A DNA stretch of 64,000 bases, from contig NZ_JAMXFJ010000002.1 of NCBI RefSeq assembly GCF_025460805.1, positions 507,490-571,489 of the forward strand, given 5' to 3'. Source of the DNA: Microvirga sesbaniae. GTDB lineage: Bacteria > Pseudomonadota > Alphaproteobacteria > Rhizobiales > Beijerinckiaceae. The notes under the pieces were generated by a model. It was not told the DNA's origin and made no database searches. It was given only the letters and a program-made list of their open reading frames with translations. Position numbers and translations under genes: made by a program. Within the stretch, counting starts at the first letter, position 1, and the number at the start of each line of letters is the position of its first letter. Below are positions 40,001-49,963 of the stretch, in pieces.

Positions 40001-40620
40001 CATGGCCGGGCTCGTCCCGGCCATCCCGATCGGAGGAGCGCGGCGCCTCGAGCCATCGGGATCCCCGGCACGGGGCCGGGGATGACGGCGGGAGGGTCGT
40101 GCTCACGCCCGATGAGGAGCGGATCAAAGACGAGGGGCTGATCCTCGTCCTGAAGGAGCTGCACGAGCGCCTCGACCGGTTGGTGTTCCAGGCATATGGC
40201 TGGCCTGACGATCTCTCCGACGAGGAGATCCTGGAACGGCTCGTCGCGCTCAACGCCGAGCGGGCCAGGGAGGAGGCGTCGGGCCTCGTGCGCTGGCTCA
40301 GGCCCGATTACCAGATCCCGCGCTTCGCCAAGGGCGCGGCTGCCGCGAAGACCGGCGAACTCGACCTCGGGACGAACGTGGTGGCCATCGACCGCTCCTT
40401 GCCCGATTTCCCCAAGGACCGGCACGAGGATTCGCTCGCCGTCGAGCACGCGCTTCTCGCCGCCGGGTGCCCCATGGATGCGGCCGCGCTGGCGCGCGGC
40501 TTCAGGCGCGGCGGCAAGCGCATCGAGCCGCGGATCGAACAGGCGCTCACCACCCTGGTCCGCTACGGACGCATCACGATGACGGACGACGGCCGCTACC
40601 TCGCCCGCAGGGCGGCGTGA
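37069..40620 (+). CDS. MmeI-like single-chain restriction-modification enzyme, 1183 aa
   Basis: Type IIL/IIG-style enzyme joining nuclease, adenine-N6 methyltransferase and DNA recognition in one polypeptide. The N-terminal PD-(D/E)xK site is Asp79, Glu89 and Lys91 (RIDLYRKNAFILEAKQS). A helical spacer is followed by the methyltransferase with motif I LDPACGTGNF (residues 425-434) and motif IV NPPF (568-571), then TNSITQEF. The recognition region (about 700-920) is visibly AT-richer than the flanks. A family-1 repeat is translated in frame at about residues 974-1010. The C-terminal extension (KDEGLILVLKELHERLDRLVFQAYGWPDDLSDEEIL...) goes beyond MmeI. No separate methylase or specificity gene is nearby, as expected for this class. 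Confidence 0.9.
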   Translation: MRSPAIPSDAVDAFITRWTASDGGAERANYQMFLSELCDIIGVPRPEPSGQARERNDYVFERAVRPRDSDAATAPKRIDLYRKNAFILEAKQSRLPDGRKVERGELAPVSDALPDMGRRSISRGWDVMMKNARRQAESYVLLLDADHPAPPFIIVCDVGHCLELYADFTGTGRAYSHFPDRNSFRIYLHDLREEKTRALLARVWQEPRALDPSKEAARVTRDIARRLAGVSRALEERGCDAQDVAHFLMRCLFTMFAEDVSLLPPDSFKALLQKSVDDPAHFPHRLKALWQQMDKGDEFSHVVETRVRHFNGGLFRDITVFPLGREEIGELLSAANYSWTEVDPAIFGTLLEQALDKRERKKLGAHYTPRAYVQRLVDATVMEPLREDWQNALRKAEHAKETGDETAAIAIVRAFHRQLCATRVLDPACGTGNFLYVSLELMKMLEGEVLETLAQLGEPESMGLDRETVDPHQFLGLELNPRAAAIAELVVWIGYLQQHYRNRTGHPSEPILRAFENINFGRRQGYDAVLTWDGYPVPQVAEKDGKRVETYPNARRPAWPDAEFIVGNPPFIGGKDLRARLGDAYTEALWSAHGHMNGSADFVMSWWDRAADFLTAKNSPLRRFGFVTTNSITQEFSRRVMKKRMEGRIPVSLVMAIPDHPWTKAAADAAAVRIAMTVAEKGERDGVLCEVVSEHGLDTDEPVVELTRRIGRINSDLTVGVDIGSVAPLLANGVLCSRGVALHGAGFILTELEAEHLGLGKRSGLDKHIRPYRNGRDLMAVSRGVLVIDLDGLSAQEVRMRHPEVYQHLLARVKPERDQNNEEYRRTHWWLFGRRNTDLRSGLIVLVRYIATVETAKHRVLQFLDNTILPDNKLVAIAIEDAFALGVLSSSPHILWSLHAGGWLGVGNDSVYVKSKVFDPFPFPDPPQSLKADIRAAAEELDAFRKSRQAEHPKLTLTQMYNVLDKLKAMEAASPSPSWPGSSRPSRSEERGASSHRDPRHGAGDDGGRVVLTPDEERIKDEGLILVLKELHERLDRLVFQAYGWPDDLSDEEILERLVALNAERAREEASGLVRWLRPDYQIPRFAKGAAAAKTGELDLGTNVVAIDRSLPDFPKDRHEDSLAVEHALLAAGCPMDAAALARGFRRGGKRIEPRIEQALTTLVRYGRITMTDDGRYLARRAA
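39989..40098. repeat. family-1 inverted pair inside a coding sequence
   Basis: Full repeat (CGTCATGGCCGGGCTCGTCCC... to GGCCGGGGATGACGGCGGG), contained in frame within the restriction-modification gene without a stop codon. It encodes roughly SWPGSSRPSRSEERGASSH and DPRHGAGDDGG. All other copies in the window are intergenic. Confidence 0.9.
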
Positions 40621-40642
40621 CACCCTCGACCTGAAGGCAAAA

Positions 40643-40664
40643 AGGGCCGCCCGGGGGCGGCCCT
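40643..40664 (-). terminator. terminator between convergent genes
   Basis: Stem AGGGCCGCCC / GGGCGGCCCT with a GG centre. On the minus strand it is followed by TTTTTGCC, making it a good terminator for the esterase-like gene; it may also end the plus-strand gene. Confidence 0.8.
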
Positions 40665-40692
40665 TGTCCTCGATCCTGTCGTTCGCGCAGGC

Positions 40693-42873
40693 TCACAGCT
40701 TCCCGAGCTTGAGGAACTGCGTCTCGCCGGAGGAATTGTCGACGCCGTCGTTGTCGGTGACGATGTAGGCGTTGCCCGCGGCGTCGACCGCGAAGCCCTC
40801 GACCTTGTCGAGCACGTAGCCCCGGGCGGCCTTCAGGTCGGGCTGGAGATCGCGCACCAGCGTCTTCTGGACGAGCGGCAGCTCGCCGCCGAGCGCCGCG
40901 GGCTTCATGTCCGCGAGGGACACCGCGTAGAGCTTCTTCACCGCCGCCTTCTCGGCGATCTGGTTGTCGCGCTCGATGACGATGACGCGCTCGCCCGCGG
41001 CCGTGATCTCGGACAGGCCGATCCAGCCGGCCTGCGTGGCGTCGAGCGGATAGCGCACGGCCTTCCAGCTCCTGTCGGACGGCCTGTAGGCCAGGAGCTT
41101 CACGGCGTTCCTGCCGTCGTCCGCCCATTCGCGCTGCACCGCGAGCCACACGGTCTCGTCCGCGCCCGACCCCGTCACCGTGACGCCCTCGAAGCCGTAG
41201 TTCTTCGCGCCCTTCTCGAGTTCCGCCGGAACGGTGATCTCCTCCTGGATCGCCCCCTTGGCGTCGACCCGGACGAGGAGGTTCTTCACGCCCTTCTCCA
41301 GGTTGCCCTCGGAGGCGAGCCAGAAGCCGTCGCGGGCCAGCGCGATGCCCTCGAGGTCGAGCTTCTCGGCGGCGGCTCCGCCGCGGGTCACGAGGGTCTC
41401 GGCGGTGATGAGCGCGGGCTTCTTTGTGGCGTCGATGGTGAGGATGCGCGGAGCCGCGCCATAGACGCTGTCGGTGACCGCATAGAGCCTGCCGGCCTGC
41501 GACTTGTCCGCCGCAAGGCCCGAGAGCGCGCCCCAGCCGATGGGCAGGCCGCCGGGGTTCTTCGCGGAGCGGATCGTCGGATAGGCGGGCGCCGCGCGCT
41601 CGGCGCGCTGGTAGATCATCACGTGCGGGGCGGCCCCGCCGTCCCCGTGCAGGTCGGTCTCGCTGGTGGCCACGAACAGGTTGCGCGACGGGATGGCGAG
41701 CAGCCCCTCCGGCCCGATGCCGGTCGGCAGAACCTGCACGAGCTCCGGCGCGGCGCCCGTATCGCGATAGACGCCGACGACCGAGGCGCGCTCGGAGCCC
41801 ACGAAGATCAGCATGTCGTTGCCGAAGCGGCCGGTCTCGACGCCTTCGATCTCGACGCCCTTCTTGTTGCGCTTGTCCGGGTAATGGCTGAGCGAGACGA
41901 TCTCGTGCTCCAGGCTCGCGCCGGATTCGTAAGCCACGCTGCCGTCGCGGTTGAAGATGGTGAAGCTGCGCGATCCGCCCTTCCAATCGCCCTCGTTCGC
42001 CGTCACGAATCGGTTGGCGTCGATCCAGTGCACCGCGTCGGGCTCGCGCTCGACCTTCTCCATGGAGCCGGTGAGCTCGATCCTGCCGTCCTTCCTGGTG
42101 TCGATGGCCTTGAGGTCCACGGTGCCGGCGGAGACATGCGCCTCGACCGTGCCGGTCTTCCCGTCCACCACCGCGATGTGGTTGTTCTCCTGCAGGGTCA
42201 CGACGACCTTGCCCTGGTCGGACACATCCACGTATTCCGGCTCCGGATCCTCGCCGGCAACAGCCGCGAGGCCGGTCAGGCTCACGGTCCTCAGGGCCGC
42301 GCAATCGACCTGATCGCCGTTGAGCGAAGCGACCACCAGCGAACCGGCGGGCAACTGCGGCAGCGCACCCTCGTTGACCTCCTCGTTGCGCTCGTTCTCG
42401 ATCGCGACGGCGAGCACGCCCGCATTGGCGGCGACCGAGTCGGGCTGGCCCGGGAGCGGGCATTCGGCCGCGATCGTCCGGTCGGCGAGGCTGACGGCGA
42501 CCAGCTTGCCGCTCGGGCTGGTGAAGCTCTCGGAGGTGTTGACGGCCACGTAGGCCCGCCCGCCCACGACCTTCACCGAGGTCGGCTCGCCGCCCAGCGC
42601 CAGGGTGCCGCCGGCCTTCGGGTTCGCCGGATCGGCGATGTCGATGAAGCCGAGCTCCTTGCGCGGGCTGTCCGTATAGACCAGCAGGCGGCCGTCCTCG
42701 CTCGCCGAAATGATCTCGGCGACCGTGTCGCCTTTCTGGTCCTGGTCCTTCGCCAGGTTCGCCGTGATGGGGAAGCTGGCGATGCGGTCGAAATACTCCG
42801 CCGCGGAGGCGCTGAGCGCCGTGCCGGAGAGGAGAGCGGCCGCCAGCGAGGCGGCGACGAAGGAACGGTGCAT
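40693..42873 (-). CDS. esterase-like activity of phytase family protein, exported, 726 aa
   Basis: Periplasmic beta-propeller protein. The signal peptide (MHRSFVAASLAAALLSGTALSASA) ends near residue 24. A first propeller-like half has repeated surface-layer-like strands (GDTVAEIISASEDGRLLVYTDSPRKELGFIDIADPANPKAGGTLAL). The second half matches the phytase-like esterase domain (KLDLEGIALARDGFWLASEGN, YGFEGVTV, GWIGLSEITAAGERVIVIERDNQ, DKVEGFAVDAAGNAYIVTDNDGVDNSSGETQF). The substrate is probably a phosphoester, but this is unproven. Start ATG at 42873. Confidence 0.88.
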   Translation of the reverse strand: MHRSFVAASLAAALLSGTALSASAAEYFDRIASFPITANLAKDQDQKGDTVAEIISASEDGRLLVYTDSPRKELGFIDIADPANPKAGGTLALGGEPTSVKVVGGRAYVAVNTSESFTSPSGKLVAVSLADRTIAAECPLPGQPDSVAANAGVLAVAIENERNEEVNEGALPQLPAGSLVVASLNGDQVDCAALRTVSLTGLAAVAGEDPEPEYVDVSDQGKVVVTLQENNHIAVVDGKTGTVEAHVSAGTVDLKAIDTRKDGRIELTGSMEKVEREPDAVHWIDANRFVTANEGDWKGGSRSFTIFNRDGSVAYESGASLEHEIVSLSHYPDKRNKKGVEIEGVETGRFGNDMLIFVGSERASVVGVYRDTGAAPELVQVLPTGIGPEGLLAIPSRNLFVATSETDLHGDGGAAPHVMIYQRAERAAPAYPTIRSAKNPGGLPIGWGALSGLAADKSQAGRLYAVTDSVYGAAPRILTIDATKKPALITAETLVTRGGAAAEKLDLEGIALARDGFWLASEGNLEKGVKNLLVRVDAKGAIQEEITVPAELEKGAKNYGFEGVTVTGSGADETVWLAVQREWADDGRNAVKLLAYRPSDRSWKAVRYPLDATQAGWIGLSEITAAGERVIVIERDNQIAEKAAVKKLYAVSLADMKPAALGGELPLVQKTLVRDLQPDLKAARGYVLDKVEGFAVDAAGNAYIVTDNDGVDNSSGETQFLKLGKL

Positions 42874-42925
42874 GGGATCTCCCGCGAGACGGTCAAGGTT
42901 AGCCGGATCCTCATGCGCCCGGCCC

Positions 42926-42958
42926 ATGACAGGCGGATGACAGGCGGATGACAGGCGG
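42926..42958. repeat. three tandem 11-base repeats
   Basis: ATGACAGGCGG three times in a row (42926-42936, 42937-42947 and 42948-42958), between the divergent esterase-like and DUF808 genes. Confidence 0.9.
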
Positions 42959-42982
42959 AACGGCGGGACAACCTGAGCCGTT
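42957..42982 (+). promoter_or_regulatory. possible EcfG-type promoter before DUF808
   Basis: GGAAC (42957-42961), 17 bases, CGTT (42979-42982). It lies about 105 bases before the DUF808 start, so a long leader would be needed. Confidence 0.45.
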
Positions 42983-43086
42983 GTGCACCGAATCCTCGCG
43001 TCGGACGTTGTCGAGACCGGAACCGCGCGATAGCTGTGCCTCGACGGGCCGCGGTCACGCTCGCCCCATTTTCGACAGGAGCCCTC

Positions 43087-44142
43087 ATGAGCATCGGGCT
43101 GATCGCCCTGCTGGACGACGTTGCGGCCTTGGCCAAGGTCGCGGCCGCCTCCCTCGACGACGTGGCCGCCCAGGCGGCCAAGGCCGGCGCCAAGGCGGCC
43201 GGCGTGGTGATCGACGACGCCGCCGTGACGCCCCGCTACGTGACGGGCTTTTCCGCCGCGCGGGAGCTGCCCATCGTCGGCAAGATCGCCCTGGGGTCCC
43301 TCAAGAACAAGCTCATCTACCTGCTTCCGGCCGCCCTCCTCCTCAGCCTGTTCGCCCCCTGGGCGATCACGCCGCTGCTCATGATCGGCGGCGCCTATCT
43401 CTGCTACGAGGGCTCGGAGAAGGTGTTCGAGGCGCTGTCGCCGCACGGCGCCCACGAGCACGAGGCCGCGGTTGGCGCCGCCACCCATGCGGCCCGCAAT
43501 CTCGAGGACGAGAAGGTCAGCAGCGCGATCAAGACCGACTTCATCCTCTCGGCCGAGATCATGGCGATCACGCTTGCGAGCCTGCCGGCCGGATCGACCT
43601 GGATGCAGGCGGTCGTGCTCGCCGTGGTGGGCATCGGCATCACGGCCCTGGTCTATGGCGGCGTCGCCCTGATCGTGAAGGCGGACGATGCCGGCGTGGC
43701 GCTCGCCCGCACCGACCGCCCGGTCTCGCGCCTCCTGCGGCGCGGACCCGAGGGCACGCCGCTTCATACCGACCGCCTGCTCGCTCCCGTGACGACCACG
43801 TTCGGACGCGGCCTGGTGAAGGGCATGCCGGTCCTGCTGAAGGGTCTTGCCATCATCGGCACCGCCGCCATGATCTGGGTCGGCGGCGGGATCATCGTCC
43901 ACGGCCTCGAAGGCTACGGCTTCGCCGGCCTCGGCCACGCCATCCACGCACTGGCAGTGGCGGCCGGCCATGCGGTCCCGGCACTCGGGGGCCTGGTGGA
44001 GTGGCTCGTCTCGGCCGCGGCCTCCGGCCTGTTCGGCCTGGTGCTCGGCGCCGTGCTGATCCCGCTGGTCCACTTCGTCGCCGTGCCGCTCGCGAGGGCC
44101 GTGAGGGGCGGCAGCCGGAAGGCCGAGAAGCCTACGGTGTAA
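43087..44142 (+). CDS. DUF808 (YedI-like) inner-membrane protein, 351 aa
   Basis: Multispanning membrane protein of unknown function. The N-terminus MSIGLIALLDDVAALAKVAAASLDDVAAQAAKAGAKAAGVVIDDAAVTPRYV is the DUF808 hallmark. The glutamate-lined motif VSSAIKTDFILSAEIMAITLA and about six further hydrophobic segments follow. Full family length. Start ATG at 43087. A possible stress-type promoter lies upstream. Confidence 0.93.
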   Translation: MSIGLIALLDDVAALAKVAAASLDDVAAQAAKAGAKAAGVVIDDAAVTPRYVTGFSAARELPIVGKIALGSLKNKLIYLLPAALLLSLFAPWAITPLLMIGGAYLCYEGSEKVFEALSPHGAHEHEAAVGAATHAARNLEDEKVSSAIKTDFILSAEIMAITLASLPAGSTWMQAVVLAVVGIGITALVYGGVALIVKADDAGVALARTDRPVSRLLRRGPEGTPLHTDRLLAPVTTTFGRGLVKGMPVLLKGLAIIGTAAMIWVGGGIIVHGLEGYGFAGLGHAIHALAVAAGHAVPALGGLVEWLVSAAASGLFGLVLGAVLIPLVHFVAVPLARAVRGGSRKAEKPTV

Positions 44143-44204
44143 CCGCCTCTCCTCTTCCAGTCCTCGGCCCTTGCCGCGGCGTCCGATGCGCTCGGCGCTT
44201 CAGA

Positions 44205-44370
44205 CGATCGGGATCACCGGCACAAGGCCGGTGATGACGTGGTGTGTGTGTGACCCGGTGCGAACACCCTCCCCACGTCATGGCCGGGCTTGTCCCGGCC
44301 ATCTCGATCGGAAAAGCGCGGCGCCTCGAACGATCGGGATCACCGGGACAGGCCCGGTGATGACGATGCC
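44205..44370. repeat. family-1 half copy plus full inverted pair
   Basis: Right half at about 44205-44242 and full pair at about 44266-44368. The surrounding gap (44143-44489) contains no gene. Confidence 0.85.
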
Positions 44371-44489
44371 GTGCGGTTCTGGCTGAGCGTCCATGAAGCG
44401 GTGACGAAGATGGAACGAACCGATTCGTAACAGCATGGGTCACGCATGCCGCTCTTCCATTCCCCGGCCGTTCGTACCATATTCGTTCT

Positions 44490-47195
<2,706 letters not shown>

Positions 47196-47259
47196 GGCGA
47201 CGCGCCTTGCGCATCGTGCGGACGAAAGCGGGCCGCACGATGCGTCACGTCAAGGAATG

Positions 47260-47307
47260 TGCATTGGACCCAGAAGTGGGTCCGCTTTTCACGTCCGATG
47301 CTCTATC
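47260..47307. repeat. family-2 repeat, degenerate
   Basis: GCATTGGACCCAGAAGTGGGTCCGCTTTTCACGTCCGATGCTC, directly after uvrB. Confidence 0.75.
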
Positions 47308-47587
47308 CCGGCATGGCGTCCAGGATGCCGGTCACCACGGACCCGATGCTGGCGGCCAGGATGGCCGCCGTGGCGGCCACCTTCGGCACCAGAAGGCCAG
47401 CCCGGCGCGCATCCGCGTACCAGCCGCCCGCGATCGTGCGCCACTGCCAGTAGGGCGAGAGGGTCCAGGCCGGCGGATAGGGCCGCCGCTCGCGGCGGCA
47501 CACGTCCCAGACGATCCGGTCGTTGACCCGGTAGAACGCCACCGACGCGGCCCCGAACAGCACGAACCAGACCAGACCCCTGACCAT
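47303..47587 (-). CDS. small membrane protein, 94 aa, unknown
   Basis: Two hydrophobic segments: residues ~4-20 (LVWFVLFGAASVAF) and ~72-90 (AATAAILAASIGSVVTGIL). Between them is a hydrophilic stretch RVNDRIVWDVCRRERRPYPPAWTLSPYWQW. I chose the ATG at 47587, with GGAG nine bases upstream. Not recognised; the convergent uvrB end and a repeat overlap its 3' side. Confidence 0.65.
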   Translation of the reverse strand: MVRGLVWFVLFGAASVAFYRVNDRIVWDVCRRERRPYPPAWTLSPYWQWRTIAGGWYADARRAGLLVPKVAATAAILAASIGSVVTGILDAMPG

Positions 47588-47672
47588 CACCCGAGGCTCC
47601 GCGCCCATCCGTCCCGGGACAACGCCGCCATGCCGGCGTTCGTGGCGGCGCCCGGACGACAGGGCCCGCCCC

Positions 47673-48482
47673 TCACCGCCACGCCACCTCGTAGGCGGCG
47701 ACCGGCTGCGCGAAACCCTTCAGGCTCCGGCTCCCGAGATCCACGAGGCGCAGGCGGGTGGGAAGCGACCCGGTGACCGCCCCGGACACCACGATGGTGT
47801 CGGGCTCGGCGCTCTGGCACAGACGGGCCGCCATCTGGACGGTCGCGCCGAACAGGTCGTTGTGGTCGGCCACCGGCTCGCCCGCATCGAGGCCGATGCG
47901 CACCCGGAGCTTCTCCCGGCTCGCCAGGTTGAAGGCCTCGAAGGCCCGCTGGATGGCGCGCGCCGCATCCACGGCGGCGGTGGCGTCCGCGAAGGCCGCC
48001 ATGATCCCGTCGCCCGTGTGCTTGACCTCGCGCCCGCCGTTGTCGTGCAGGGCCCGGCGGACCATGGCGTCGTGCGCCCGCACCATCTCGACCGCGCGGG
48101 TGTCGCCCAGGCGCTCGGTCATGGCTGTGGACTCGACGATGTCGGTGAACATGATGGTGCGCAGGGCCGGATCGATCTCCGCCCTGGAGGCTCCTGCCGG
48201 CTGCGGATCGGAGATGCGGCCGAGAAACGCCTCGACGGCCGAGAGATCGACCTCGATCACGTCGCGGGCGATGTTGCCATGGGCCTCGTCGTGCACCCGC
48301 GCGGCCGTCTCGATGTCGGGCGCGTCGATGAGGCAGAACGCGGTGCCGCGGGTCTCGTCGAACCAGTAGGTCAGGAACCGCACCCCGTAGCGCCCCTGGA
48401 CGTCCAGGTCCTTGCGATGGGCTTCGGCGATGTCGACGGCGGTCAGGCCCTTCAGGTCGTGCCGGTCCAGGAATATGGGCAT
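47673..48482 (-). CDS. DUF4242-adenylate/guanylate cyclase fusion, 269 aa
   Basis: Residues 1-80 resemble the DUF4242 (SCO4226-like, nickel-binding) domain, with the repeated YWFDETRGTAFCLIDAPD core. Residues ~105-265 form a class III nucleotidyl cyclase catalytic domain: first metal Asp114 in RTIMFTDIVESTAM, GDG metal Asp158 and purine-contact Lys154 in VKHTGDGI, and VQMAARL, where the usual Asn of VNxAARL is Gln. Such domains make cAMP (or cGMP) as homodimers. The N-terminal domain is a plausible ligand or metal sensor. Soluble; start ATG at 48482. Confidence 0.88.
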   Translation of the reverse strand: MPIFLDRHDLKGLTAVDIAEAHRKDLDVQGRYGVRFLTYWFDETRGTAFCLIDAPDIETAARVHDEAHGNIARDVIEVDLSAVEAFLGRISDPQPAGASRAEIDPALRTIMFTDIVESTAMTERLGDTRAVEMVRAHDAMVRRALHDNGGREVKHTGDGIMAAFADATAAVDAARAIQRAFEAFNLASREKLRVRIGLDAGEPVADHNDLFGATVQMAARLCQSAEPDTIVVSGAVTGSLPTRLRLVDLGSRSLKGFAQPVAAYEVAWR

Positions 48483-48842
48483 CGGGTCCTCTCTGACTCC
48501 TCCCGCTTCCGTTCGTGTCCCTTTTGCTTCCGTAACGTAATGTACAGGGTTTGGCACGAGGCCGGAATGCTCCTCTGCCGGGGCCGGCGCGACGCTGCAC
48601 CCCGCATGCCAGGCGCAGACGCCATTCGCACCCTCCCCCGTCACGGCCGGTCTCGTCCGGCCATCCCGCTCCCACATCCTCTCCCGTCATGGCAGGCCTT
48701 GTGCCGGCCATGACGGTCCGGTGAGGCGCGGCGTCCTGAAAATCGAGATCACCGGGACAAGCCCGGTGGTGACGTGAGAATCGCACACCCGATCGTGCGC
48801 CCCTCCCCCTCATGGCCGGACCCGCGAGGACGAGGCAAGTCA
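48483..48842. repeat. family-1 repeats in a 400-base gene-free gap
   Basis: The repeats occupy about 48632-48778: a left-half piece (CACGGCCGGTCTCGTCC), then CGTCATGGCAGGCCTTGTGCC, the GGTGAGGCGCGGCG spacer and GAGATCACCGGGACAAGCCC. The rest (48483-48630) is the upstream side of the cyclase gene. Confidence 0.75.
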
Positions 48843-48900
48843 TTCAACCAAACGGTTGACTATCCTGATCGACACAGCTATATTCAACCACATGGTTGAA
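48843..48900 (+). promoter_or_regulatory. two ArsR-type operators, one over the start codon
   Basis: TTCAACCAAACGGTTGAC (48843-48860) and TTCAACCACATGGTTGAA (48883-48900) share TCAACC/GGTTGA arms. Their centres are exactly 40 bases apart. The second includes the ATG (48892) of the regulator gene. Likely autoregulatory sites. Confidence 0.75.
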
Positions 48901-49257
48901 TTACAGACATCTCAGCTCGACACCGTCTTCCACGCCCTGGGCGACGCGACCCGGCGTCGGATGCTGCGGGACCTCGCCGGGAGCGAGCGCACGGTGAGTC
49001 AGCTCGCCGAGCCGTTCTCGATCTCCCTCGCGGCCGCCTCGAAGCACATCAAGGTGCTGGAGCATGCCGGCCTCCTGCGGCGCGAGATCCGCGGCCGCAC
49101 CCATGTCTGCCGCCTCGACCCCGGGCCGCTGGCCAGCGCCCACGCGTGGCTCGGCATCTACGAACGCTTCTGGACCGACCGTCTGGACGTGCTGGAACGG
49201 CTCCTCCGCGAGGAGGATGCCCGGACATCCGAAACCCCCGAAGGAGACGACATATGA
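48892..49257 (+). CDS. ArsR/SmtB-family helix-turn-helix regulator, 121 aa
   Basis: Winged-helix repressor: LDTVFHALGDATRRRMLRDLAGSERTVSQLAEPFSISLAAASKHIKVLEHAGLLRREIRGRTHVCRLDPGPL. This subgroup sits upstream of AHSA1/SRPBCC genes and lacks the metal-binding cysteines of ArsR, so it probably responds to another signal. The ATG is inside a palindromic operator. Its TGA overlaps the ATG of the next gene (ATGA), implying coupling. Confidence 0.93.
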   Translation: MVELQTSQLDTVFHALGDATRRRMLRDLAGSERTVSQLAEPFSISLAAASKHIKVLEHAGLLRREIRGRTHVCRLDPGPLASAHAWLGIYERFWTDRLDVLERLLREEDARTSETPEGDDI

Positions 49258-49802
49258 GCGACCTTGCGACCACGGATCTTGCGGAACGCAGCCCCTACGG
49301 GGTGCTGACCGACCCGGCCACCCTGACGATCCAGCGCCTGCTGCCCGGGCCCATCGAGCGGGTCTGGGATTACCTCACCCAGAGCGACCTGCGCCGGCAA
49401 TGGCTCGCGGCGGGCGAGATGGAGCTGAAGGTCGGCGCCCCGGTCGAGTTCGTCTGGCGCAACCACGAGCTCACCGACCCGCCCGGCGAGCGCCCGCCGG
49501 GCTTTGCCGAGGAGCACCGGATGGAGAGCCGGATCACCGAGCTCGACCCGCCCCACCGGCTCGCCATCACCTGGGGGTCCACCGGCGGCGTCTCCTTCGA
49601 GCTCGAGCGCAGGGGCTCCGAGGTGCTGCTCACCCTGGTCCACCGCCGGGTGTCCGACCGGGCGACCCTGCTCAACGTCAGCTCCGGCTGGCACGCCCAT
49701 CTCGACATCCTGGCCGCGCGCATGGCCGGCCGGGAGCCGGAGCCCTTCTGGCAGAACTGGAGCCGGCTGAAGGAGGACTACGCCCGGCGGCTCCCCGCAT
49801 AA
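49254..49802 (+). CDS. SRPBCC/AHSA1 family protein, 182 aa
   Basis: START-like (helix-grip) fold, often called activator of Hsp90 ATPase homologue in bacteria; here most likely a small-molecule-binding protein. It shows LTIQRLLPGPIERVWDYLTQSDLRRQWLAAGEMELKVG, then ITELDPPHRLAITW, VSFELERRGSEVLLTLVHRRV and the closing GWHAHLDIL, which match the family. Its ATG overlaps the stop codon of the ArsR gene by four bases. Ligand unknown. Confidence 0.92.
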   Translation: MSDLATTDLAERSPYGVLTDPATLTIQRLLPGPIERVWDYLTQSDLRRQWLAAGEMELKVGAPVEFVWRNHELTDPPGERPPGFAEEHRMESRITELDPPHRLAITWGSTGGVSFELERRGSEVLLTLVHRRVSDRATLLNVSSGWHAHLDILAARMAGREPEPFWQNWSRLKEDYARRLPA

Positions 49803-49816
49803 AGGGCCCGCCCCTC

Positions 49817-49942
49817 GCGTCATCACGGGCTCGTCCCACCTCTCCCCGTCATCACCGGCCTTGTGCCAGTGATCCCGATCGGAAAGGCACGGAGCATCAC
49901 GGGGTCGGGATGGCCGGCACAAGGCCGGCCATGACGTGAAGG
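49817..49942. repeat. family-1 inverted pair with a left fragment
   Basis: Fragment CGTCATCACGGGCTCGTCCC (about 49817), then a pair at about 49846-49942 (CGTCATCACCGGCCTTGTGCC to GGCCGGCCATGACGTG), between the convergent AHSA1 and ZIP genes. Confidence 0.8.
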
Positions 49943-49963
49943 GGCGGCGCCAAGAGCGCTCCC

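Noticed and set aside
37069-40620. Possible BREX, DISARM or Druantia-type defence island around the large methyltransferase
   Set aside because: No accompanying helicase, ATPase or nuclease genes lie on either side. The flanks are ordinary small genes and an esterase-like gene, so a stand-alone MmeI-type enzyme fits best.
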